NCBI GenBank assembly: GCA_044223975.1
Contig: JBGALI010000012.1
Location: 62,001 to 126,000, forward strand
Source: CAZCPB01 sp044223975
Lineage (GTDB): Bacteria > Planctomycetota > Phycisphaerae > Phycisphaerales > UBA1924
Direction of reading: 5' to 3'
DNA length: 64,000 bases
Part shown: in pieces, positions 35,172 through 43,036 of the stretch
Numbering within the stretch: position 1 is the stretch's first letter
Layout: each line of letters starts with the position of its first letter
Notes under the pieces: generated by a model
Told to the model about the DNA's origin: nothing
Seen by the model: the letters and a program-made list of their open reading frames with translations, nothing else
The model's database searches: none
Translations under genes and position numbers: made by a program

Positions 35172-36200
35172 ATGGAATGTCCGAACTGCTCATTCCAGAA
35201 CACGCCCGGCCTGCGGTCGTGCGTGCGCTGCCAGAGCGTGCTGGACCTCGGCGAGGTCGGCTTTACGCCGCCGCGGGCATCGCGGAGCGCGGTGGTCAGG
35301 CTTGCGCGGGGAGCTTCGTATTCGACCCGGTCGCGCCTGAACGAACTGGCCGAGGGCTTGGGGGCGGCGCTCGCTCGGCGCGTGCCGCGCGAGGTGCCCG
35401 CGAGCGAGGTTCTGGCGTCCGTCATCCCCGGGCTGGGCCAGTTGCTCGCCGGACGCCGCGTGCTGGGGTGGTCGATTCTCGGCGTTTGGGCGCTGCTGCT
35501 GCTACTGGCGTTTCTGAACTTCGGTTCTCCCGGCGGGTACGTGCTGGTGTTCACCGCCGTGGGCGTCCACTGCACGGCGGTATCTCTGGTCCTGGCCCCC
35601 ATCCAGGCCGGGATGACCACTGTGGCACGCGCCGCCGCGGGGCTGCTCACGTGGGCGGTCCTGGTTGGCGGGCTGTATTGGCCGGCGTCGGTGCTAGCGG
35701 GGCAGTTTTTCAGGACGGTGTTCATCACCGGGATCGTGCGTTCACCCGTGCTGCTCGACGGTGACGTTCTTCTCACGACCGGCGCGTGGACCGCACCAAA
35801 GTCCTTGGCGCCGGGGGACCTGATCGCGTACAACATCCCGTGGATCTCCGGCGGCAGCATCGTCGTGGCCGAGGGGCTTGGCGTGGACCGCATCGTCGGC
35901 GCTCCGGGCGATACGGTGCAGATTGACCACGGCGTGCTCACGGTCAACGGACAACCTGTGCCCGCGGGGCACGTGCCGCTGGGGGACACCGCCAAAATGA
36001 CGGACGTGACCGTCACGGCGGGCCGGGGCGAGTACGTGGTCCTTCCGTCGCTGCTCCCGATGTCGGCGCACGGCTACGCGCCGGTTGCGTCGATGATCGC
36101 GCGGGTGTCCCGTGTCAACGAGTCGCAGATCGTCGGTCGCGTCGTCTGCCGCGTGCGGCCTTGGAACCGATTCACCCGGGCGATCGGAGTTCAGCCATGA
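35172..36200 (+). CDS. Zinc-ribbon membrane protein with inactive signal-peptidase-like domain
   Basis: 342 residues. An N-terminal zinc ribbon (C3, C6, C17, C20) is followed by ASVIPGLGQLLAGRRVLGW and four or so hydrophobic segments (~97-180). The C-terminal part has S26 signal-peptidase boxes: FITGIVRSPVLLDGDVLL, LAPGDLIAYN, DRIVGAPGDTVQIDHGVLTV and NGQPVPAGHVPLGD. Aligned to type I peptidases, the catalytic Ser is Val 189 and the general-base Lys is Asp 239, so it should be inactive as a Ser/Lys protease. It may bind a peptide or anchor the operon's complex to the membrane. It overlaps the TPR gene at ATGA. Confidence 0.7.
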   Translation: MECPNCSFQNTPGLRSCVRCQSVLDLGEVGFTPPRASRSAVVRLARGASYSTRSRLNELAEGLGAALARRVPREVPASEVLASVIPGLGQLLAGRRVLGWSILGVWALLLLLAFLNFGSPGGYVLVFTAVGVHCTAVSLVLAPIQAGMTTVARAAAGLLTWAVLVGGLYWPASVLAGQFFRTVFITGIVRSPVLLDGDVLLTTGAWTAPKSLAPGDLIAYNIPWISGGSIVVAEGLGVDRIVGAPGDTVQIDHGVLTVNGQPVPAGHVPLGDTAKMTDVTVTAGRGEYVVLPSLLPMSAHGYAPVASMIARVSRVNESQIVGRVVCRVRPWNRFTRAIGVQP

Positions 36201-36988
36201 CGGGTCGGTTTAACAGGCTGGAATCCGAGTTGCTCATCCGCGAGTCGTCGGCAACGGGCGTTTCGGTCGCGGGAAACTCGGTGCGCACGGCCGCCGACGA
36301 GGTGCGGACGGCAGTCGATCACGTCCACTTCGGCCGGTTCGAGGATGCGCTCCGCCATTACACGCGGGCACTGGGGTACGACCGCGCGGTCATCCCCGCG
36401 TGGGTCGGCCAGGTGCAGATGCTGGTGGAACTGGGCGAGAACACCGAAGGGCGGATGTGGTCGGACAAGGCTCTGGAACTATTCAAGAACAACGGGGAAC
36501 TGCTGGCGGCCAAGAGCCGCGCGTGCATCCGGGTCGGTGACCGCGGCGCGGCGTTCGCGTGCAGCGACGCATCGCTCAAGAGCGCGGGGAGCTCTTCGGC
36601 GCGGTGGCAGGCCCGCGGCGAGGTGCTGCTCGGCTCGGACCGTGCCGTTGCACGGAATTGCTTCGAGAGGTCGCTCGTCGAAGCCGACGCGGACTGGTTC
36701 GACCGGATCACGATCGCGAGGATCTACCTTTTTCACGGGATGGCAGCCGCGGCGCTCGAGCACGCCCAGTCCGGGTCCGACATGCAACCGTCGCACGCCT
36801 ACGGGTGGTACGTGCTGGGCCAGTGTCAGGAGGGCTTGGGCCTCATGGACCGAGCCATGGCGAGCTACGCGCGGTCGCTCGAGCTTTCTCCGACGAACAA
36901 CCCGGCGCGCAAGGCGGTCGACCGCGTGCTGGAGCACTCGACCGGCACCCGCGTCTGGCGCCGCCTGAAAGGAATCTTCGGACCATGA
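36197..36988 (+). CDS. TPR protein of the Ycf46 operon
   Basis: 263 residues from the ATG overlapping the previous stop. Tetratricopeptide helices are visible from ~35 on: VDHVHFGRFEDALRHYTRAL, AWVGQVQMLVELGENTEG, ARIYLFHGMAAAALEHAQSG and YGWYVLGQCQEGLGLMDRAM. No signal peptide or membrane segment, so probably cytoplasmic. TPRs usually mediate protein contacts, here perhaps between the zinc-ribbon membrane protein and the PilT-like ATPase that flank it, both joined to it by ATGA overlaps. Confidence 0.8.
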   Translation: MTGRFNRLESELLIRESSATGVSVAGNSVRTAADEVRTAVDHVHFGRFEDALRHYTRALGYDRAVIPAWVGQVQMLVELGENTEGRMWSDKALELFKNNGELLAAKSRACIRVGDRGAAFACSDASLKSAGSSSARWQARGEVLLGSDRAVARNCFERSLVEADADWFDRITIARIYLFHGMAAAALEHAQSGSDMQPSHAYGWYVLGQCQEGLGLMDRAMASYARSLELSPTNNPARKAVDRVLEHSTGTRVWRRLKGIFGP

Positions 36989-38037
36989 ACCTGCGATCCG
37001 TACTCGTCAGCGCCCGCGAGCACCGCGCCAGCGACGCCCACCTGCTGGTCGGCCTTCCCCCGATGTTCCGGCTCGGCGGCGAGATCGTCGCCAGCCGCGG
37101 GAGGCCCATGTCGAGTGAGGACATCACCACGATGCTCAGCGATTGCCTGAACGCCGAGCAGCGCGAGCGTCTGGATCGCGAGTGGCAGTTGTGTGTCTCG
37201 GTGGTCTACCCCGACGTCGGGCGGGCGCGGGTCACCGTCTACCGACGCAACGGCCTGTGCGAGGTCAGCGTCCGCATGAGCGAGCCGGCCATCCGCACGC
37301 GGGCCGAACTGCGCCTGCCGTCGATCGTCGATGATCTGGCGCGGAGGCTCGACGGACTGGTCATCCTCACCGGCCCGACGGGCGTCGGCAAGACCACCAC
37401 GCTGCACTACATGATCGACCTGATCAACGCGGAGCGCGCCTGCAAGGTCGTGACGATCGAGGACCCCATCGAATACGTTCACGCGTTCAAGCGGTCCATC
37501 ATCGTGCAGCAGGAGGTGCTGACCGACGTCCGCGACTTCACATCCGCGCTCCGACACGTGCTGCGGCAGGACCCGGACGTGGTGGCCATCGGGGAGATGC
37601 GCGACCGTGAGACCATTTACACAGCGCTCCAAGCCGCGGAGACGGGGCACCTGGTGATCGCGACACTGCACACGCCCGGCGCGGTGGATGTGGTGCAGCG
37701 CCTGGTCTCGGCCTTTCCCGAGGGCCAGCAGGCCGAGATCCGGTTCATGCTTGCCAACAGTCTGCAAGGGGTGATCGCGCAGTCGCTGCTCCCCCGCGCG
37801 GCCTCCAAGGGCCTGGCCCTGTGCACCGAGGCGCTCATCGGCACGCAGGCCGTGCGCAACCACATCCGCGAGAACACGGCGCACCAGCTGTACAGCGAGA
37901 TGCAGTCCGGCCGCCGGCACGGCATGTTCACGATGGACGCGTCGCTGCTCGAGCTGTACCAGCAGGGCGAGATCACGTACGACACCGCGCTGGCGTCGTC
38001 CAAGCACCCGGACAACCTGCGCAAGCGTGCGTCATAG
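36985..38037 (+). CDS. PilT-like secretion/retraction ATPase
   Basis: 350 residues, normal PilT length. The N-terminal PAS-like domain (SDAHLLVGLPPMFRLGGEIV) precedes Walker A GPTGVGKT (130-137), the Asp box VVTIEDPIEYVH, Walker B PDVVAIGEMRDRETIYTALQ and the His box HLVIATLHTPGAVDVVQRLV. The characteristic AIR-type C-terminal motif of classical PilT is not obvious. No pilin, PilB or PilC gene is nearby, which is odd; the ATPase may work on the operon's membrane protein rather than on type IV pili. Last gene of the operon. Confidence 0.88.
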   Translation: MNLRSVLVSAREHRASDAHLLVGLPPMFRLGGEIVASRGRPMSSEDITTMLSDCLNAEQRERLDREWQLCVSVVYPDVGRARVTVYRRNGLCEVSVRMSEPAIRTRAELRLPSIVDDLARRLDGLVILTGPTGVGKTTTLHYMIDLINAERACKVVTIEDPIEYVHAFKRSIIVQQEVLTDVRDFTSALRHVLRQDPDVVAIGEMRDRETIYTALQAAETGHLVIATLHTPGAVDVVQRLVSAFPEGQQAEIRFMLANSLQGVIAQSLLPRAASKGLALCTEALIGTQAVRNHIRENTAHQLYSEMQSGRRHGMFTMDASLLELYQQGEITYDTALASSKHPDNLRKRAS

Positions 38038-38204
38038 CGGCCGCCAGGAACATCAGAACCGCGGGGCGTGCCCGCGTCCGCACGTGAAGCCGGGGGCACT
38101 CGGCGCACACCGACAGCGCGGTGCGCCGCGACACTTTCTTGCTCGCAGCGCACCGCGCCGGGTGCGATCGTCCGGATCACGCGCGATCCCGAACCGCGCC
38201 GTCT

Positions 38205-38801
38205 TCAGTTCGCGGCGCCGACGAAATCCACCTCGTCTCCGGCGGCGTCAACCACCACCCCGGCCCACTCGGTCACGGTGCCCGACGCGTTGAACTTGCA
38301 GCCGTACAGCCCGGCCGCGGCGGCGTTGCACTCGGAGGCGTCGAAATACGCCGCGTAGAAGCCCGAGCCCGCGGCCCTGCCGCGCGAATTGCCCGCGCCG
38401 TTGACGCCCGCGAGGAGTTGAACGACCGCGACGCCGCCGTTGGCGCACGGGGCGTCGGTCTCGCTGTACGCGAAGAGGACCTTGTCCTCGTCGTCCCACA
38501 GCATCTCGGTCCGTTCCAGCGTGCCGTCCCCGTCGATGTCGATCTCTTCAACCCAGTAACTGTCCGTATCGGTGGGCGAGTTGCCGGTGTTGATCGCGGC
38601 GCTGCCCTTGCCGATCGACGTCGCCTTGGTCGCGCTGGGCGGCGGCGGCGCCTTGGCCCGAGCCTGGAGCGCCGTGGGGGACACGTTCAGGGCGGGGGCA
38701 GCGCCCGCGGATGTCTTTGAACTTGAGTTGCACGCCGCGAGCGAACCGGCGAGCAGCACGGACAGGGCGACGCGGGTGTACACGATCGAACGAGACTGCA
38801 T
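38205..38801 (-). CDS. Lipoprotein with EF-hand-like loop
   Basis: 198 residues from ATG 38801 (GGAG 8 nt upstream). A lipoprotein signal peptide ends in LLAGSLAAC with Cys 24. A low-complexity Ser/Ala/Pro linker follows, then a compact domain containing DIDGDGTLERTE, which has the 12-residue EF-hand spacing (D-x-D-x-DG...E), and later CNAAAAGLYGCKF. It is a membrane-anchored periplasmic protein, perhaps calcium-binding. Family unknown; it stands alone on the minus strand, tail-to-tail with the Ycf46 operon. Confidence 0.7.
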   Translation of the reverse strand: MQSRSIVYTRVALSVLLAGSLAACNSSSKTSAGAAPALNVSPTALQARAKAPPPPSATKATSIGKGSAAINTGNSPTDTDSYWVEEIDIDGDGTLERTEMLWDDEDKVLFAYSETDAPCANGGVAVVQLLAGVNGAGNSRGRAAGSGFYAAYFDASECNAAAAGLYGCKFNASGTVTEWAGVVVDAAGDEVDFVGAAN

Positions 38802-39397
38802 GATGTGAACTCCATTGGGACTACGACGCAAATGAATCGGTAACAGCGGCAACTCGAAGGATGGTCCGGCGAGCTACTCGCACCGCCGAACACCCTTCGT
38901 TCACCGCACCTTCCTCCCGGCGCCGCCATGTGAACGCAAAGACCGGGCGATGTCAAACGAGCACAATCGCGAGCGCAACCACGTCGGGGGTTGCGCCCGG
39001 GCGTTGTGGAAAGCATGACGGGCAGAACCGCCCGACCGTTCCACCGCGCAAAATCGGCCCGAACACTTTGGGTGCGATCCTCCATCCTCTGACGCTTCGG
39101 TCGAGCCACGGATCCGCTGCAACTCGTGTTCGCCATGGCACTTGCCCGTCAACGCCGCGGTATGACGCGTTCGTGGGCAGGGGCAGGAAGCGGAACGCAG
39201 GATTCCGGGGGCTCGGTGCAAGGTCCGTGTGGTCTACGGCAAATCTTGATACGTGCCATCGTCGGCATCCGGCGACCGAGGCAATCGGGCTGATCAATGA
39301 GTGCGGGTGTCCAGCGTGCGTCGCCCGCACCAATAGGTTAACGGGGGTCACTCACCCCGCCGCGGACCAATCTCCACGGCGGGGCTTTGGAAAAAGG
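38802..39397. other. Intergenic stretch
   Basis: No gene supported: frames on both strands lack consistent protein character. It holds the inverted repeat GTGCGGG/CCCGCAC (39301-39330) and the larger hairpin at 39355-39384. Confidence 0.45.
39355..39384 (-). terminator. Hairpin after the kinase gene, possible terminator
   Basis: On the minus strand CCCCGCCGTGGA, loop GATTGG, TCCGCGGCGGGG: 12 pairs including one T-G, starting 13 nt past the kinase stop codon. There is no T-run after it, so it may only stabilise the mRNA end. Confidence 0.4.
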
Positions 39398-42295
39398 TCA
39401 CGGCAATCCGGGGTGCACCGCGCCCTGCCTGATCTCGGTGCGGTAACCGGCCGCCGCGGCCGCGTCTCCCTGCCGCTCGCACGCGTCCGCCAGGTCCGCC
39501 GCGCACACGCGCCACCAGGGGAACGCGGATCCCATGTACTTGAACTGGTCCCGCCACGCCGTTTCCAGCAACGGCCTCGCCTCCTCGTACCGACCCCGAG
39601 AAAGCAGGACGTGGCCGCGCATGAATCGATTGTGAGCGAGCTGATCCAAGGGGGTCGCGGGAAGGGTCTCGGCCAGGTCAAGAGCGTGGGCCGAGGCCTT
39701 CTCCGCGGCATCGAGTTCCCCAATGTCGGCGAGGCAGAACGCCAGCGTATTTTCGGCCAGCGCGAACGAGCGGTGCTCCGCGCCGACCGACCCGGCGATC
39801 TCGTCCATGGCCCGGCGAAGCACGGGGATTCCTTCCACGGGGCGCCCCCCCATCGCGTAGTACCAGCCAAGACGGCGGCGGCTGTTGGCGGCCAGGAGCA
39901 TGTCGCGTGCGCCGTCGGGCACCGCGTCCCAGATCTCGCACGCACGGGCACCGAGTTGCACCGCGCGGTCCATGCTTCCCGCGTATGCCAGCACCGTCGC
40001 CGCCTGCTCGATGTAGAGCAGGACCGAGAGATCGTTCTTGCCAAAGCGGAGCTCGAGAATCTCCGCCGCGCGTAGAGCCGCCTCGATCCTCAGGGTCAGG
40101 AGTCCCTCGCACTCGGCAGACCGGAGCTGCGCCGTGAGCACCCCGACCTGGGCCGGGTCGTTGGGAGGAAGCAGGATCTCCTGGAGGCGCAGGAGCCGGC
40201 CGAGCGCATCGGAGCGGCCGGTGGTGTAGAAGTGTCGCCCGTCACTGCGGTCCGGCTCGGTAAGGAGCACCGCGTCGCGACGCACCGCCGCCGCAAGCTC
40301 AGGACCCGCGGAACGCCAGGCGTTCGACAGGCATTGTGCAAAGGCTCCCGTCGGGAGTCGCTCGGCAAGGTCCGCCCCGTCGTTCAGCGAGGCCACCAAC
40401 TCCGGGTCCTCGGGGGGGAGGTGGCGGAGCCGCCGGGTCAGCGCGTCCAGCAGCCACGGCTCGGCCGCGGCAGGATCGCGCCGGTCCAGGAAGACCCGGC
40501 CCTTGAGGGCCGACATCGACGCGATCGGGAGGTCGGCCTCCGGAGCAGGAGATGAGCGGAGCGAGACGAGCACCGCGTCGGCCTCGCGCGAGGCCTCTTC
40601 GGGGTGCCCCCGCGCGTAAAGAATCTTCGCGAGCAGCGAGCGCGACTCGGCAGCGGCCGACGACCCGGGTCCCAGGAGCCGTTCGCGCATCGCCAACGCC
40701 TCGCGGCACATCTGCTCGGATTCCGCCGCACGCTGGCGGACGAGCATGACCCCGGCCAGGTCGTGCATCATGGCGGCGATGTCGGCGTGCTCGCTCCCGT
40801 GCTCGCGGCGCAGGCGCACCAGGCCGTTGCGGAGCGAATCCTCGGCGTACTCGATGAATCCCGCCGACTTGCCGCTGCCCAGCCCCGTGTACACCTGGCC
40901 CCAGAGCCGGCGCACGGCCTGGTCCATGTCCGGATCGTCGGCGAACGCGCCGCTCTCGAGGCGGTAGTAGAGCCGCCCGAGACCCGTGCCCACGATCGTG
41001 GCCAGTTCCGGCCGGAGCGGGTCGTTCGCCGGCAACGCTTCGCGGAGCAGCTCGGTCACGGCGCGGGCGCGGATGCGTTCGGCCCGGGCCTGCTCGCGCT
41101 GGCTCTCGAAGTGCCGCGCGGACTCGGCCGCCGAAGCGAGGCTGAGCGCGACCGCCACGGCCGCCCCCAACAGCACGACCACCGCCGCGCCGGTCCACGC
41201 CAGCCTCCGCCGGTTCACGGCCACCGCCTTGCGGAGCAGGTACCACCCCGAACCGCTGCGCGCGTCGACGGGGTCGCCGGCGAGGTACCGCTCGAGGTCG
41301 CGGGCCAGCCCTGCCGCGGACTGGTACCGGCGGGACTTTTCCTTCTGCATGGCGCGCACGATGATCGCTTCGAGGTCGGGCGACAAGGTGGGCACGCGCT
41401 GACGCGGGGGCGCGGGCTCGACGTCGCTGATGATCCGCGCGATCTCGAAAATGGACCCTTCCAGCTCGTACGGCATCGCCGAGCACAGAAGCCGGTACAG
41501 GATCACGCCCAGGGAGTACACGTCGGTAAGGGCGTCGACGTCATCGGGGCGCCCGCGGATCTGTTCGGGAGAGGCGTACGCCGGGGTGCCCGCGAACTCG
41601 CCCGTCACCGTCGCCCCGATGCCGCCCGCCTTGGCGATGCCAAAGTCCAGAACGACAGGGCGTCCCTCGGCGGTGACGAGGATGTTGTCGGGCTTGAGGT
41701 CGCGGTGGATCACGCCGTTCAGGTGCGCGTGGTGGATCGCGCTGCACACGCTGACGCACACGCGGAGCAGGGCCCGCTGGCGCTCCGCGTCGGAGTTTCC
41801 CTCGGGCTTCCACGCGTCGAGCGGTACGCCGTCGATGAACTCCATCACCACCGCGATCCGGCCATCGGAGAGAGAACGCGACTCGAACACCGTGACGATG
41901 TTGGGGTGGCGAAGGCGTGCCGCGATCTCGGCTTCGCGCTCGGCACGGACACGCTGACGGGCGGACGCCGTCGTGCCGGAGATCAGGGTCTTGATGGCGA
42001 CCGGGCGCGACGTGGACTCCTGCACCGCGCGGTAAACTACGCCTTGGGCGCCCGAGCTCACCACGCCCTGCACCCGGTACCCGGCCAGGCGCGGCGCGCC
42101 CTCGGGCGCGAGGCTGTGCCCGGTCAGCGTGCGGACCCGATCGAGAAAACGAGCGTCATCGCGGGCCTCGCTGAGGCGCGCGCGGCAGGCGTCGCAACCC
42201 TGCACGTGAAGGGCGATGCCCTCGGACGATTCCCCGCCGGCGGCGAGCCGTTCGATCTCCTGCGTTCCCGGGCACGGTCTTCCGACCTGGGCCAC
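39398..42295 (-). CDS. Membrane Ser/Thr protein kinase with TPR-like C-terminal region
   Basis: 965 residues from GTG 42295. The N-terminus carries H30-x3-C34-x2-C37 (LHVQGCDACRARL), a zinc finger like those of anti-sigma factors. The Hanks kinase domain (~72-345) has the glycine loop SSGAQGVVYRA, K102 in VAIKTL, IHRDLKPDNIL (D199) and LDFGIAKAGG (D217). One membrane helix (~370-395) precedes a ~560-residue periplasmic, TPR-like region. The gene begins one base after the ECF sigma stop, a common pairing in planctomycetes. It probably senses outside cues and controls the sigma factor by phosphorylation. Confidence 0.9.
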   Translation of the reverse strand: MAQVGRPCPGTQEIERLAAGGESSEGIALHVQGCDACRARLSEARDDARFLDRVRTLTGHSLAPEGAPRLAGYRVQGVVSSGAQGVVYRAVQESTSRPVAIKTLISGTTASARQRVRAEREAEIAARLRHPNIVTVFESRSLSDGRIAVVMEFIDGVPLDAWKPEGNSDAERQRALLRVCVSVCSAIHHAHLNGVIHRDLKPDNILVTAEGRPVVLDFGIAKAGGIGATVTGEFAGTPAYASPEQIRGRPDDVDALTDVYSLGVILYRLLCSAMPYELEGSIFEIARIISDVEPAPPRQRVPTLSPDLEAIIVRAMQKEKSRRYQSAAGLARDLERYLAGDPVDARSGSGWYLLRKAVAVNRRRLAWTGAAVVVLLGAAVAVALSLASAAESARHFESQREQARAERIRARAVTELLREALPANDPLRPELATIVGTGLGRLYYRLESGAFADDPDMDQAVRRLWGQVYTGLGSGKSAGFIEYAEDSLRNGLVRLRREHGSEHADIAAMMHDLAGVMLVRQRAAESEQMCREALAMRERLLGPGSSAAAESRSLLAKILYARGHPEEASREADAVLVSLRSSPAPEADLPIASMSALKGRVFLDRRDPAAAEPWLLDALTRRLRHLPPEDPELVASLNDGADLAERLPTGAFAQCLSNAWRSAGPELAAAVRRDAVLLTEPDRSDGRHFYTTGRSDALGRLLRLQEILLPPNDPAQVGVLTAQLRSAECEGLLTLRIEAALRAAEILELRFGKNDLSVLLYIEQAATVLAYAGSMDRAVQLGARACEIWDAVPDGARDMLLAANSRRRLGWYYAMGGRPVEGIPVLRRAMDEIAGSVGAEHRSFALAENTLAFCLADIGELDAAEKASAHALDLAETLPATPLDQLAHNRFMRGHVLLSRGRYEEARPLLETAWRDQFKYMGSAFPWWRVCAADLADACERQGDAAAAAGYRTEIRQGAVHPGLP

Positions 42296-42296
42296 G

Positions 42297-42911
42297 TCAG
42301 GTGTCCTCCTCGAAGGCCGCGGTGAGCTCTTCGATCATCGAGCGGAGACGCTTGGTCACGCGGCTGCGCGCGACGTACACCTGATCGACGCTCATGGCGC
42401 ACTGGCTGGCGGCCTCTGGCGCGGGCACGCCGCGCAGCGCGGTGAGCTCAAACGCCAGGAGCGTCCGGTCGTCCACGGCGGCCTCGTCGCGGAGCATGCC
42501 CATGGCGCGGGCGAGGATGGCGCGGTCGCGTTCGTCCTGCCAGATCGATCGCAGCGCCGGCTCGTCGGGAACCTCGGTCAGGGCCGTCGCGCCCCCGATC
42601 CCGCGCCGGCGCCCGCTGCGAAGCATCTTGAGTGCGGTGTGGTGGGCGATGCCGAGGATCCACGAGCTCAGGCGGCCCTTGCTGCGGTCGTAGCGGCCCT
42701 CTCGGTACGCCCGCACAAACTCGGCCAGCGACTGCTGGGCGACCTCGTCGGCGTCGACGCTGTCGAGCCCCAGTCGACGCGCCAGCCCGGCGATAACGGG
42801 GCGGTAGCGTGAATCGATCTGCGCCCACGCCGGCTCGTTGGCGTGGTCGTGCAGCGCATCGAGAAGCTTGGTCGTCGTGCGTGTGGCCGGGATGGCTTCG
42901 GGCGCGGCCAA
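42297..42911 (-). CDS. ECF-type RNA polymerase sigma factor
   Basis: 204 residues from TTG 42911, chosen because GGAGG lies 7 nt upstream; the frame is open further but without coding character. Region 2: VDADEVAQQSLAEFVRAYRE then GRLSSWILGIAHHTALKMLR. Region 4: DDRTLLAFELTALRGVPAPE, AASQCAMSVDQVYVARSRVT, KRLR. It directs polymerase to a regulon that cannot be read from this window. Co-transcribed with the kinase downstream. Confidence 0.88.
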   Translation of the reverse strand: MAAPEAIPATRTTTKLLDALHDHANEPAWAQIDSRYRPVIAGLARRLGLDSVDADEVAQQSLAEFVRAYREGRYDRSKGRLSSWILGIAHHTALKMLRSGRRRGIGGATALTEVPDEPALRSIWQDERDRAILARAMGMLRDEAAVDDRTLLAFELTALRGVPAPEAASQCAMSVDQVYVARSRVTKRLRSMIEELTAAFEEDT

Positions 42912-43036
42912 GAGGGACCTCCGCGGGCCAGTATACCGGCTCCGGGCGGAATCCCGATCATCTGTTTCCACCGCATCCAAGGCCGCTTCCCGCGGTTCGC
43001 TGGACCGCCTCGAACCCATCGCCGGGAGCGGGGGCC

